DNA of 64,000 bases from the NCBI RefSeq assembly GCF_004348545.1, contig NZ_SMKL01000023.1, forward strand, positions 18,974 through 82,973, read 5' to 3'. This document shows, piece after piece, positions 1 through 8,469 of this stretch. Numbering within the stretch: the stretch's first letter is position 1; each line of letters starts with the position of its first letter. Under the pieces are notes generated by a model. The model was not told the origin of the DNA. It saw only the letters and a program-made list of their open reading frames with translations, and ran no database searches. This stretch comes from Jiangella ureilytica (GTDB taxonomy: Bacteria; Actinomycetota; Actinomycetes; Jiangellales; Jiangellaceae). Position numbers and translations under genes: made by a program.

Positions 1-954
1 GGCGATCGGGATGCCGGTCCACAGCGCGTTGCCGATGAGGTGGCCGCCGACCTCGTTGGACACGCAGTTCAGCGTCAGCCAGCGGCTCTCGAGGCCCATG
101 CCGACGAGCCGGTCGTAGTCGAGCTCGATCTCGTTCTCGACCATGCCGTGGACGCGCAGCGTCCAGTCCTCGGCCCGGATCAGCGGCTCGGAGAGCGCGG
201 TGTCGATGCGGTAGAAGTTCTGGTTGGGTGTCCGCCACGGGTTGGCGCCGTCGACGAGGAGGTCGGCCCCGTCGGGCGGCGTGGCCCGGGGCAGGTCGAT
301 GGTCGCTTCGAGCTGGTCGCGCGACGTCTCGACCCCCGCCCGCCGCGCGCCGAGCACCTGCCCGAGCCCGGCGCCGATGACGGCGAGGCCCGCGGTGATG
401 CCCGCGGCCGTGAGGAACGACCGTCTCGTCGGCGCCGGCGGGGGTGACGGCGTCAGCTGCGGTTGCGGCGTGGTCGGCCCCGTGGCCTTGCCGACGAGCC
501 AGCTCAGCGTCGGCAGCGCGACGATGCCGGCCGCGACCGTGGGGACGAGGCCGGCCATGGTGGTGTCGGGCCGGCTGTTGACCGCGAACCCGGCGACGAC
601 CAGCAGCGCCGTGGCGGCCAGCATCCCCAGGCCCTTGCGCCGGGCCGTCAGCAGGCCGATCAGCCCGCCGAGCACCGTCAGCACCACGCCCATGCCGATC
701 AGCAGCACCGTCTTGTCGTGGATGCCGAACGTCTCGATCGCGAAATCCTTCAGCCAGGCGGGCGTGAGGTCGATGAACTCCTCTCCGACCGCCACCACCG
801 GCGTCTCGGCCCGGCCCAGCGCACCGGCCACCACCTCGGCGGCGGCCAGCCCCAGGCCCAGCGCGAGCACCCCGGCCAGCGCCGGCGGCCACCACGGCCG
901 GCGCTTCGCCTCGGGCGAGCCGGCCGGCGGCGCGGCCGTCACGGAATCGGTCAC
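1..954 (-). CDS. Membrane-anchored molybdopterin-dependent oxidoreductase (sulfite oxidase family), C-terminus outside window
   Basis: Read on the minus strand, an open frame runs off the left edge. The N-terminal part has about four hydrophobic segments: one near residues 15-35, two around 70-115, and one more around 125-145. A twin-arginine-like TRRSFLTAAG stretch near residue 175 precedes another hydrophobic segment. The molybdopterin domain then begins (residues about 215 onward), with NPWRTPNQNFYRID and LNCVSNEVGG; the Cys in the latter is the expected molybdenum ligand of the sulfite oxidase/YedY fold. The family oxidises or reduces small sulfur or other substrates outside the membrane. 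I chose the GTG at 952-954; a second GTG at 940-942 is equally possible, because the purine-rich stretch lies close to the first. MoaE at 4.8 kb makes the molybdopterin cofactor such an enzyme needs. The substrate is unknown. Confidence 0.85.
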   Translation of the reverse strand, partial: MTDSVTAAPPAGSPEAKRRPWWPPALAGVLALGLGLAAAEVVAGALGRAETPVVAVGEEFIDLTPAWLKDFAIETFGIHDKTVLLIGMGVVLTVLGGLIGLLTARRKGLGMLAATALLVVAGFAVNSRPDTTMAGLVPTVAAGIVALPTLSWLVGKATGPTTPQPQLTPSPPPAPTRRSFLTAAGITAGLAVIGAGLGQVLGARRAGVETSRDQLEATIDLPRATPPDGADLLVDGANPWRTPNQNFYRIDTALSEPLIRAEDWTLRVHGMVENEIELDYDRLVGMGLESRWLTLNCVSNEVGGHLIGNALWTGIPIA

Positions 955-1170
955 CCTCCGATCATCCTCCCGGGCGCCGGTTCCGCCCACCGCCCGCCAT
1001 GATCGTCAGCGAAAATTCAGAATCGGGGTTCGCCGGGTCTGCTGAGTTGGCCGGGGTTTGAGGTGGGCTCCCCGTCCCCCTTGCTGCCCATTCTCTTAGC
1101 CGCGTGCACACGCCTCAAGCGGACCGACGGCCGCTTCGCGGCGGAGAGGACCGCTTGACCCGTGCACCCG

Positions 1171-1472
1171 CGGCCTAAGAACGGGCAGCTATCAGGGGGA
1201 CGGGGAGACCCTGGGCACGCCTCACCGGTTCGCGTGCCCGTTTCGTCCCGGTTCGCCGGACTGTGCACCGCGATGATCATCGGCGATCCGCTACATCACC
1301 AGGCGTTCTGCCACATCACGAGGCATGCATGCCTGGTGAAGCGGCAGAGAACCTCGTGACGGCCCCGCGAAACGCGCCAAATCCCACCACGTGGACACCA
1401 GCAGGCCGCCAGGACCCCGTGCCCGTCGCCAGACTCCCCCCGTCCCCCTGATAGCTGCCCGTTCTTAGGCCG
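1171..1472. mobile_element. MITE-like element: 35-bp perfect inverted repeats around a palindromic core
   Basis: Two perfectly matching 35-bp copies in opposite orientation (1171-1205 and 1438-1472) flank 232 bases with no gene. The centre carries a 14-bp palindrome (AGGCATGCATGCCT, 1321-1334). Around it are three pairs of short complementary blocks: 1297-1304 with 1331-1338, 1305-1312 with 1343-1352, and 1317-1323 with 1352-1358. No transposase is present and I saw no target-site duplication. The mobile-element label is an inference from the terminal inverted repeats; a large cruciform or regulatory structure is the alternative. Confidence 0.4.
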
Positions 1473-1509
1473 CGCGGGTGCGGTCAAGTCCAAGCGCCCC
1501 GACCCAGAC

Positions 1510-1787
1510 GGCGCGCAAGCACAGAGCGCGCGGACTTGAGGGCACCCGCGCGGCTTAAGAGAATGGGCAGCAGGGGGACGGGGGAACCCCACCCAACCCC
1601 ACGACCCCGGCGGCGCGCAAGCACAGAGCGCGCGAACTCGAGGGCACCCGCGCGGCCGAAGAGAATGGGCAGCAGGGGGACGGGGGAACCCGACGCAACC
1701 CCCCGACCCCGGCGGCGCGCAAGCACAGAGCGCGCGGACTCGAGGGCACCCGCGCGGCCTAAGAGAATGGGCAGCAGGGGGACGGGG
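1510..1787 (+). repeat. 102-bp tandem repeat, about 2.7 copies
   Basis: Equivalent positions recur at 1561, 1663 and 1765, an exact 102-base period. Each unit holds the GCGCGCAAGCACAGAGCGCG block, a GAGGGCACCCGCGCGG block, the AGAGAATGGGCAGC core and a C-rich spacer. The spacer differs between copies while the core is almost unchanged. The array ends about 37 bases before the stop codon of the PDZ protease, on that gene's 3-prime side. Confidence 0.85.
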
Positions 1788-1823
1788 CCACCCCGCCCGA
1801 CCGCACGACCCCGAGAACCCCAC

Positions 1824-2876
1824 TCAGGACGCGGGGCAGCTCGCGAGATCCTCGGTGTCGCCGGCGACGAACGACTCGATGGTGGTGACGGCGTCGTCGA
1901 GGGTCTCGACGGGGACCACGCGCATGTCGCCGTTGTTGCCCTCGACCGCCTCGTCGCAGTTGCTGGCCGGAGCGAGGAACAGTTCCGCGCCGTCGTGGTT
2001 GGCGGCGGCGATCTTCTGCTGGATGCCGCCGATGGGGCCGACCTCGCCGTCGGCGGTGATCTCGCCGGTGCCGGCGATGTGCTTGCCGTCGAGCAGCGCC
2101 CCGGGCGTGAGGGTGTCGTAGATGGCGACGGCGAAGATCATGCCGGCGCTGGGGCCGCCGATGCGATCGTCGATGCCGATCTGGATGTCGACCGGGAGGT
2201 CGAAGCCGGGCGTCGGCTGGAAGCCGACCAGGGCGCGGCCGTCGTCGTCGGCGGCGATGGTGGTGATGTCCTCGGTGAGCTGCTCGCCGTCGCGGTCGAC
2301 GACGAACTGGACGGTCTCGCCCGGCTCGTGCGCGGTGACGGCGTCGACGACGTCTTCGGGCGCGGCGACCGGGGTGCCGTCGACGGACACCACGACGTCG
2401 CCGGGCTCGAGGACGCCGTCGGCCGGGGCGCCCTCGACGACGGCGTCGACGACCACCTTCTCGGGGACGTCGTAGCCAAGCTTGCGCAGCGCGGCCACCT
2501 CGGCGTTCTGCTGCGAGTTGGCCAGCATGGCGGCGTTCTGCTGCCGCGACTGCTCCGCCGTGGTGCCCTCGGGGTAGACGAGCTCGCGCGGGACCACCGC
2601 ACGGTCGGGGTCGAGCCACGCCCGCAGCGCCGTCAGGAGGTCCAGCTCGGCGTCGGCGGACGTGACCCCGACCGTCGTGAGGTCGAGCACGCCCTCGGTG
2701 GGGAACGTGTCGGCGCCGTCGACGCGGATGACCTGCTGGCCGTTCCACTCGCCGAGCGTGTCCTCGACCGGCCCCGGCGAGTAGACGACGTAGGGCAGGT
2801 TGAAGAAGGACGCGACCGCGACGAGCGCGACGATCAGGGCCCCGGCGACGGCGAGCGTCGCGGATCGGCGGGTCAT
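1824..2876 (-). CDS. PDZ-domain, Lon-type (S16) serine protease, YlbL family
   Basis: Membrane-anchored protease of 350 residues. One transmembrane segment (residues about 7-25) is followed by an extracytoplasmic region, a PDZ domain (about 140-200, with GVLEPGDVVVSVDG) and a Lon-like protease domain (about 225-335). The S16 catalytic dyad is visible: Ser243 in GGPSAGM and Lys288 in GGIQQKI. There is no AAA domain, as is usual for the YlbL group. This gene occupies the same place relative to the DUF2342 gene in mycobacteria. Substrates are unknown. The ATG at 2874-2876 was chosen because hydrophobic sequence begins right after it; a GAGGA stretch lies 12 bases upstream. Confidence 0.9.
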   Translation of the reverse strand: MTRRSATLAVAGALIVALVAVASFFNLPYVVYSPGPVEDTLGEWNGQQVIRVDGADTFPTEGVLDLTTVGVTSADAELDLLTALRAWLDPDRAVVPRELVYPEGTTAEQSRQQNAAMLANSQQNAEVAALRKLGYDVPEKVVVDAVVEGAPADGVLEPGDVVVSVDGTPVAAPEDVVDAVTAHEPGETVQFVVDRDGEQLTEDITTIAADDDGRALVGFQPTPGFDLPVDIQIGIDDRIGGPSAGMIFAVAIYDTLTPGALLDGKHIAGTGEITADGEVGPIGGIQQKIAAANHDGAELFLAPASNCDEAVEGNNGDMRVVPVETLDDAVTTIESFVAGDTEDLASCPAS

Positions 2877-2930
2877 CGGTGTGGGCGGTCCTCACGGTGT
2901 ACGGGCGTCGACACCGCCGAGTTTACGGGG

Positions 2931-4223
2931 TCAGCCTGCCTCCTGGATCCCGGCCGTGGCCGCGCGGGCGAACGCCTCGACCTGGGCGGAGAGCCAGTCG
3001 TCCATGGCCTCGCGCCGCTCGGGCGTCGTGTCCTCCGCCGTGTCGCTGACGGTGATGGCCACGCGCGTCTTCTGATGCTCGGGGCCCGCGATCACCAGGA
3101 GCTCGGCGCCGTATCCGCCCTGCGCGTACGGACCTTCGAGCGTCGTGGTGGCTCGCTGGACGTGCACGGTCACGCCGCCGGGGCCGATGGTCGTCGTGCA
3201 GGGGTGGGTGATGCGACCCTTCTCCTCCATCGGGATGCAGTGCTGCTCGACGCTCAGCTCGGACCCGATGGTGATGAGGTTCGCCGCTCCCGCGATGACG
3301 CCCTCGGGGAGGCCGGTGGTGACCTCGGGCCCCGGAATGGCGGTCGTCTCCGGGCCTGCGGCCCAGCCGGCGCCGAGCGCGTCGGCCAACGCCCGCGACT
3401 CGTCGGGGATCTGCGGCTGGCCGGAGCTCTCCGGCGCAGGCGGCGTCACGCCGGCGGTCAGCTCGGCCCAGACCCCGTCGGTGACGACGGCGGCCAGCTG
3501 GTCCACGGAGAACGGCGGCTCGGCGCGGGTCGGCTCGGACTGCTTCTCGGTGGGCGCGTTCATCGCCGCGAGGTGGACCGACAGGCCGGTCGGCGCGACG
3601 GCGGTGACGCGGGTCTGGCGGCGGTCGGGCTCGCGGTCGGGTTGCGGGTAGTACGGCCCGGTCTGCAGCTGCAGCGTGGTGCCGTCGTCGAGGGTGCGGA
3701 ACTCGCAGCTGCCGCCGTTGACGACGACCGGGCAGCCCGGATCGGACGCCACCATGGACACCTCGCCGCTCACCCAGCTGGCGCCGGTGCCGTCGTCCCA
3801 GACGAAGGAGAACCAGGCCGAGTCCGGTCCGTTGTCGCTGGCGTCGGCCTCGGTGATCTCGCCGGGCGGCAGCAGGGCGACGACGGCGTCGACAACGGCG
3901 TCCGGGTCGATCTCGCCGGCGGGCTCGGCCTGCGGCGGGGCCGCGACGGCGGTGCCGGCGGCGTCGGTGCCGGTCTCCGCGTCGTCGCCGGCGGCGACGG
4001 GACCGCTGCCGCCGTCGTCACCGTCCAGGAAGGGGACGACGAGCACCGTGCCCGCGCCGGCGACCAGGACCAGCGCGGCCGTGCCGACGGCCAGCCGGGC
4101 GCGGAACCGCCGCTGCAGCGCGAGGCCGCGCTCGACCCCGCCCTCGACGAGGTCGACGACGGGCGGGTCGATGCGCAGGGCCTCGGCCCGCAGGGCCAGC
4201 TCGAGCTCTTCTTCGATGGTCAC
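2931..4223 (-). CDS. Putative membrane-bound partner of the adjacent sigma factor
   Basis: Protein of 430 residues starting at GTG 4221-4223, only 14 bases after the sigma factor stop codon, so the two are probably co-transcribed. A short cytoplasmic N-terminus rich in Glu and Leu is followed by Arg-rich sequence (about 35-45), one transmembrane helix (about 46-66), and a long Asp/Gly/Ala-rich extracytoplasmic part. I recognise no catalytic motif and no zinc-binding anti-sigma HxxxCxxC motif. Position and topology fit an anti-sigma or signal-sensing partner, which is inference. The stop lies 54 bases before the PDZ protease start. Confidence 0.65.
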   Translation of the reverse strand: MTIEEELELALRAEALRIDPPVVDLVEGGVERGLALQRRFRARLAVGTAALVLVAGAGTVLVVPFLDGDDGGSGPVAAGDDAETGTDAAGTAVAAPPQAEPAGEIDPDAVVDAVVALLPPGEITEADASDNGPDSAWFSFVWDDGTGASWVSGEVSMVASDPGCPVVVNGGSCEFRTLDDGTTLQLQTGPYYPQPDREPDRRQTRVTAVAPTGLSVHLAAMNAPTEKQSEPTRAEPPFSVDQLAAVVTDGVWAELTAGVTPPAPESSGQPQIPDESRALADALGAGWAAGPETTAIPGPEVTTGLPEGVIAGAANLITIGSELSVEQHCIPMEEKGRITHPCTTTIGPGGVTVHVQRATTTLEGPYAQGGYGAELLVIAGPEHQKTRVAITVSDTAEDTTPERREAMDDWLSAQVEAFARAATAGIQEAG

Positions 4224-4237
4224 TCAGCTCACCTCGT

Positions 4238-4735
4238 TCAGGGTCGGGGGGTCAGGTCGTCGGTGCCGAGGACGGCGCGCAGCCGGTTGAGGGCGCGGAA
4301 GCACCGCGAGCGCACGGCGCCCGCGGACAGCCCGAGCTCGGCCGCGGTCTCCTCGACGCTGCGGTCCTCCCAGTACCGCAGGACCAGCACCACACGGTCC
4401 TTCGCGTCGAGCCGGGCCAGCGCCTCGATGAGCGTGACCCGCAGCGCGACGTCGGTCTCGGGGACGGCGATCTCGGGCAGCGAGTCGGTGGGCCGCTCGC
4501 TCGACCCGCGCCGCCGCCGCTGCGTGATGAAGGTGCGCACCAGCGTCGTGCGGGCGTACGCGGCGGGGTCGTCGGGCCTCGACCGCCGGGTCCAGGCGCG
4601 GTACACCTTGCCCAGCGTCTCCTGGACCAGGTCTTCGGCCAGGTGCCAGTCGCCCGTCAGCAGCCAGGCCGTCCGGAACAACCGGCCGCTGCACGACGTG
4701 GCGAACTCCATGAAGCCTTCCGCGCTGCCGGCCAC
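4238..4735 (-). CDS. RNA polymerase sigma-70 factor, SigE-type ECF family
   Basis: Short group-4 sigma factor of 165 residues. Region 2 is at residues about 10-75 (LLTGDWHLAEDLVQETL, then TRRSRPDDPAAYARTTL). Region 4 is at about 105-160, with LVLRYWEDRSVEETAAEL and LSAGAVRSRCFRAL forming the helix-turn-helix that reads the -35 element. The start is set by GGAGG six bases before GTG 4733-4735; the downstream ATG (4709-4711) would cut into the conserved N-terminus. Length is normal for the family. The downstream membrane protein is its likely regulator. The regulon is unknown. Confidence 0.9.
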   Translation of the reverse strand: MAGSAEGFMEFATSCSGRLFRTAWLLTGDWHLAEDLVQETLGKVYRAWTRRSRPDDPAAYARTTLVRTFITQRRRRGSSERPTDSLPEIAVPETDVALRVTLIEALARLDAKDRVVLVLRYWEDRSVEETAAELGLSAGAVRSRCFRALNRLRAVLGTDDLTPRP

Positions 4736-4793
4736 CGCCAGCCTCCGTTCGTCGTCCTCACCCAGACAGACGCTATGAGGAGGCCAGGACGTT

Positions 4794-5216
4794 TCAGGGA
4801 GTTCCGACCCACTCCTCGCCGCCGTCGCCGAAGCGCTGGTGCTTCCAGATGGGGACCTCGCGCTTGAGGTCGTCGATGAGCCGGCGGCAGGCGGCGAACG
4901 CCTCCTGACGGTGGTCGGCGGCGGCCGCGACGACGACGGCGATGTCGCCGATCTCGAGGTGCCCGACGCGGTGGACGGCGGCCAGCGCGCGCAGGGGCGT
5001 GCCGGCGGCGACCTTCTCGGCGACCGTGCGCAGGACGTCGGCCACCGTGGGGTGCGCCTCGTAGTCGAGACTCGTGACGTCGCGGCCGCCGTCGGCCTCG
5101 CGGACCGTCCCGATGAACACGACGGTGCCGCCGGCGCCACGGTCGGACACGGCGGCCAGCACCTCGTCGACGGAGAGCGGGCCGGGCCGCACGTCGAGCA
5201 GCCGGATGACGTCCAC
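4794..5216 (-). CDS. moaE: Molybdopterin synthase catalytic subunit MoaE
   Basis: Protein of 140 residues that transfers sulfur from MoaD thiocarboxylate to precursor Z to make molybdopterin. Family landmarks are present: GGTVVFIGTVR near residue 30, LDYEAHP near 52, VHRVGHLEIGD near 82, and the C-terminal VPIWKHQRF, whose Lys is catalytic. GTG at 5214-5216 follows the epimerase stop by five bases and a GGAG at suitable distance, so the pair is probably translated from one message. No moaD is visible nearby. The molybdoenzyme at the left edge is a possible client. Confidence 0.92.
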   Translation of the reverse strand: MDVIRLLDVRPGPLSVDEVLAAVSDRGAGGTVVFIGTVREADGGRDVTSLDYEAHPTVADVLRTVAEKVAAGTPLRALAAVHRVGHLEIGDIAVVVAAAADHRQEAFAACRRLIDDLKREVPIWKHQRFGDGGEEWVGTP

Positions 5217-5221
5217 GATGA

Positions 5222-6328
5222 TCAGCTCCGCTTCCGGCGGCGGGCCTTGCGGACCACGACGGCCGTTCCCAGGATGGCGACGGTGGCACCGGCGGCGCCG
5301 ATGGTGGCAGCCGTGGCGGCGTCGCGCTTGCCGATGCGCCGCGACGCCAGCGCGTGCCGCCCGCCGACCTCGTCCATGAGCGCCCGCAGCGCCCCGGCGT
5401 TGTCGTGCGCGGGCTGCCAGCCGGCCTTGCGCAGCCGGTCGCCGGCGACGACCCACGGCCGGGTGACGAAGTGCAGCTCGCTGGCCGGCGCGGGCGTGAC
5501 GCCGAGCCGGTGCAGCCGCTGCGCGGTGCCGAAGGCGAACGACGCGGGCAGCTCGATGCGGCTGCGGCCCGAGAGCTCCTCGACCGTCTGCTGGTCGAGG
5601 TGGCCCTCGCTGCCGACGGCGAGCGGCCCGGCGATGTCGTGCAGGACCACGTATTCGAGCGCCGACGCGAGGTCGTCGACGTGGCAGAACTGCCAGGCCG
5701 GCTCGCTGCCGCGGACGACCAGCAGACGGGGCGCCTCGAAGTGCCGGGTGAGGACGGTGTCGACGCCGGGTCCGACGACGGCGGCCGGGCGGACCACCGT
5801 CACGGCCATGCCCGGGTGCGAACGCGGCGCCCGCGCGCAGAGGTCCTCGATCTCGAGCAGGTCGCTGATGATCGAGCCGTCGGGCTCGGCCCGCAGCGGG
5901 GCGTCCTCGTCGAGCGGGACGGGGTTCTCGGCCTGGGCGCCGTAGACCATGGCGCTGGTGACGGCGACGAGGTGGCGCACGCCGGCCGCCGCGGACGCCG
6001 TCAGGATGGTCTGGGTGCCGCGCACGTTGCGGTGCGATCGGACGGCGGGGTCCGGGGTGATGCCGATGTCGACGGCGGTGTGCACGACGGCGTCGACCCC
6101 GGCCAGCCGCGTGACGATGGCGGGATCGGTGAGATCCATCACGCGCCACGTGACGCCGTCGACGTCGCCGCGGGAGTCGTCGAGGCCCACCACCTCGGCG
6201 ACGTCGTCGCTGGCCGCCAGGCGTGCGGCCAGCAGCCGGCCCACACCGGACGCCGCGCCGGTGACCGCGATCACCAGCCCGTCGCCGCCGTTGCGCCCAG
6301 CGCGAACCCCGCCCGACCGTCTGCCCAC
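5222..6328 (-). CDS. NAD-dependent epimerase/dehydratase (SDR family)
   Basis: Extended short-chain dehydrogenase of 368 residues. The Rossmann nucleotide-binding motif VTGAASGVGRLL lies near residue 22. TSAMVYG carries the catalytic Ser and Tyr of the family, but the Lys expected four residues after the Tyr is not obvious (YGAQAEN), so catalysis may be altered. C-terminal residues about 335-368 form a hydrophobic segment and a basic tail (VVVRKARRRKRS), suggesting membrane association. Start GTG 6326-6328 is preceded by GTAGGGGG seven bases away; GTG 6272-6274 is an alternative. The gene is divergent from the DUF2342 gene, with 75 bases between them. The sugar or other substrate is unknown. 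Confidence 0.8.
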   Translation of the reverse strand: MGRRSGGVRAGRNGGDGLVIAVTGAASGVGRLLAARLAASDDVAEVVGLDDSRGDVDGVTWRVMDLTDPAIVTRLAGVDAVVHTAVDIGITPDPAVRSHRNVRGTQTILTASAAAGVRHLVAVTSAMVYGAQAENPVPLDEDAPLRAEPDGSIISDLLEIEDLCARAPRSHPGMAVTVVRPAAVVGPGVDTVLTRHFEAPRLLVVRGSEPAWQFCHVDDLASALEYVVLHDIAGPLAVGSEGHLDQQTVEELSGRSRIELPASFAFGTAQRLHRLGVTPAPASELHFVTRPWVVAGDRLRKAGWQPAHDNAGALRALMDEVGGRHALASRRIGKRDAATAATIGAAGATVAILGTAVVVRKARRRKRS

Positions 6329-6403
6329 GAAACCCCCTACAACGACTACCGTGGAACGCATGAGGCGCTCCCGAACGCTTCCCATCCTGCCTGAGGCGCT
6401 GCC

Positions 6404-7750
6404 ATGAATGATGTCCCCTTCGGTTTTGGTTCCGAGGACGACCCGGACGAGAACCGGCCCCAGAAGTCCGGTTCCGGCTCCGGAGGCGGCTCTGGCGGTC
6501 CGGGCGACCCGTTCGGCAACCTCTTCGGCATGTTCGGCGCGGGTGGTCCGGGCGGCCCCGGCGGCAGCCCCGACCTGGGCGCCATGTTCCAGCAGCTCGG
6601 CCAGATGTTCTCGTGGTCCGGCGGGCCGGTGAACTGGAACCTCGCCAACCAGGCCGCGCGCGAGGTCGTCTCGGCCGCCGGCGACCGCTCCGTCAGCGGT
6701 ACGGACCGCCGCGAGGTCGACGACGCGTTCCGCCTCGCCGACACCTGGCTCGACGGCGCCACCTCGTTCCCGTCCACCGGCGGCGCGCCGCGCACCTGGA
6801 GCCGGGCCGAGTGGGTCGAAGGCACGCACGACGCCTGGAAGGACCTCGTCGAGCCGCTGGCCGCGCGCGTCTCCGAGGCCATGAGCAAGTCGCTGCCGCC
6901 CGAGGTCGCGCAGGCCGCGGGCCCGCTGGTCGGCATGATGCAGCAGGTCGGCGTCTCCATGTGGGGCGCGCAGGTCGGCCAGAGCATCGGCAAGCTGGCC
7001 GGCGAGGTCGTCGGCTCGGCCGACATCGGCGTGCCGCTGGCCGCCGGCCACCCGGCGCTGCTGCCGGCCAACGTCCGCGCCTTCGGCGAGGGCCTGGGCG
7101 TCGAGGCCCGCGACGTCACCTTGTACCTCGCGCTGCGCGAGGCCGCCTACGTCCGGCTCTACGGCCACGCGCCGTGGCTGCGCGCGCACATCGTCGCGCT
7201 GGTCGAGGAGTACGCGCGCAACGTCAGCGTCGACACCAGCGCCATCGAAGAGAAGATGCGCGAGATCGACCCACAGCGGCCCGAGGCCCTGCAAGAGGCT
7301 CTCGAGGGCGGGCTGTTCGACGTGCCCACCACTCCCGAGCAGCAGGCCGCACTCGACCGCCTCGAGCTGGCGCTGGCCCTCGTCGAGGGCTGGGTCGACG
7401 ACGTCGTCACGCAGGCCACGGCCGACCGGCTGCCGTCGGCCGCGGCGCTGCGCGAGACCGTCCGCCGCCGCCGCGCGTCCGGCGGTCCGGCCGAGCAGAC
7501 CTTCGCCACGCTGGTCGGGCTGCAGCTGCGGCCGCGCAAGCTGCGCGAGGCGGCCGACTTCTGGGCCGCGGTCCGCGAGGCGCGCGGCGCCGACGGCCGC
7601 GACGCCGTCTGGGCGCACCCCGACCTCATGCCGTCGGCCGACGACCTCGCCGACCCCGCGGCCTTCCTGATCCTCGACGAATGGGACATGTCCGGGCTCG
7701 ACGACACCCCGGCGCCGCCCGAGGACGAGAACGGCGGCAGCCCGTCCTAG
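6404..7750 (+). CDS. DUF2342 / zincin-like putative metalloprotease
   Basis: Protein of 448 residues with a Gly/Ser/Asp-rich, low-complexity N-terminus (residues 1-65). The conserved DUF2342 domain follows (about 70-420), with VNWNLANQAAREV near 78 and ALREAAYVRLYGHAPWLR near 248. The family is annotated as zinc-dependent protease, but I see no HExxH motif here, and the His I would expect after REAA is Tyr, so activity is uncertain. The gene sits between the PDZ protease block and the ABC1 kinase, as in mycobacteria. Start ATG 6404 follows a divergent intergenic region; a shorter in-frame start is unlikely. Confidence 0.85.
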   Translation: MNDVPFGFGSEDDPDENRPQKSGSGSGGGSGGPGDPFGNLFGMFGAGGPGGPGGSPDLGAMFQQLGQMFSWSGGPVNWNLANQAAREVVSAAGDRSVSGTDRREVDDAFRLADTWLDGATSFPSTGGAPRTWSRAEWVEGTHDAWKDLVEPLAARVSEAMSKSLPPEVAQAAGPLVGMMQQVGVSMWGAQVGQSIGKLAGEVVGSADIGVPLAAGHPALLPANVRAFGEGLGVEARDVTLYLALREAAYVRLYGHAPWLRAHIVALVEEYARNVSVDTSAIEEKMREIDPQRPEALQEALEGGLFDVPTTPEQQAALDRLELALALVEGWVDDVVTQATADRLPSAAALRETVRRRRASGGPAEQTFATLVGLQLRPRKLREAADFWAAVREARGADGRDAVWAHPDLMPSADDLADPAAFLILDEWDMSGLDDTPAPPEDENGGSPS

Positions 7751-7881
7751 GAGGGCCGGGCAGACCGGCGATGAGAGGGGGCCGGAGGTCTCCTCGACAT
7801 CGTCGGTGCGAGGCGCCGAGCCAGGGTGAGGTCAATCGGGGCCATGCCCGGCCCGAGAACCCTCGAGGAGCAGATGACCGC

Positions 7882-8439
7882 GTGACCATCGCCGACCCGC
7901 TGCACGCCGACGCCGTCGCCGTGCTGTCGCGGTGGGCCGCGCCGTCGCCGGAGCAGGACCGGCTGCGCCGCGACTACCTCGACGTGCTCGACACCCGCCC
8001 CGATGCGATGCGGCGCGCGTGTGTGCCCGCGCACCTCACCGGCAGCGCGATCGTCGTCGACCCCGCCGCCGGGCGGGTGCTGCTGCTCCTGCACGCCAAG
8101 GCCGGCCTGTGGCTCCAGGCCGGCGGCCACTGCGAGGACGGCGACGGCTCGCTGGCCGCGACGGCGCTGCGCGAGGCCACCGAGGAGAGCGGTATCGCCG
8201 GGCTGCGCCTCGGCGCCGGCGGCCGGCCGGTCCAGCTGGACCGGCACCCGGCGCCGTGCCGGCCCGGCGTCGTCGAGCACCACCTCGACGTCCAGTACGT
8301 CGCGCTGGCGCCGGCCGGCGCGGTCGCGGCCATCAGCGACGAGTCGAACGACCTCGGCTGGTTCGGCTACGACGACCTGCCCCAGCCGCTGGGCGGCGGC
8401 GTCGTCGAGCTCATCGCGGCCGCGCGGGCCGCACTCTGA
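7882..8439 (+). CDS. Nudix hydrolase
   Basis: Protein of 185 residues. The Nudix box is complete: GGHCEDGDGSLAATALREAT followed by EESGI (residues about 81-105), which binds the metal and cleaves a nucleoside diphosphate linked to another moiety. A His-rich stretch (VEHHLDVQYVA) after the box is seen in many such actinobacterial proteins. GTG 7882-7884 is preceded by GAGGAG; the nearer ATG at 7874 is followed at once by a stop in its frame. The 131-base gap from the DUF2342 gene holds no other gene. The substrate cannot be told from sequence. Confidence 0.88.
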   Translation: MTIADPLHADAVAVLSRWAAPSPEQDRLRRDYLDVLDTRPDAMRRACVPAHLTGSAIVVDPAAGRVLLLLHAKAGLWLQAGGHCEDGDGSLAATALREATEESGIAGLRLGAGGRPVQLDRHPAPCRPGVVEHHLDVQYVALAPAGAVAAISDESNDLGWFGYDDLPQPLGGGVVELIAAARAAL

Positions 8440-8469
8440 CGTCGTCGTTCCTCCTGATCGACGACGGCG

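Larger units (their letters stand above)
1070..1787. repeat. Gene-free region with six copies of a 33-35 bp GC-rich repeat
   Basis: The 868 bases between the oxidoreductase and the PDZ protease hold no convincing gene. They contain six copies of a core that starts CGGCCTAAGA and ends CAGGGGGACGGGG. Three orientations/placements are seen: minus at 1070-1102, plus at 1171-1205, minus at 1438-1472, and plus at 1551-1583, 1653-1685 and 1755-1787. Copies 2 and 3 share an AGAACGGGCAGCTATC centre. The other four share an AGAGAATGGGCAGC centre, so there are two subtypes. Long open frames through here come only from the 102-bp tandem unit being a multiple of three. Function unknown; transcription termination, protein binding or a small non-autonomous element are all possible. 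Confidence 0.85.

Noticed and set aside
1536..4778. 1080-codon open frame on the plus strand
   Set aside because: It is antisense to the PDZ protease, membrane protein and sigma factor, and its composition (Asp/Gly/Arg/Val-rich) is that of a shadow frame in high-GC DNA.
5222..7618. 798-codon frame joining the epimerase to sequence antisense to the DUF2342 gene
   Set aside because: Only the last 368 codons match a family; the upstream part is antisense to a better-supported gene, so the start was set at 6328.
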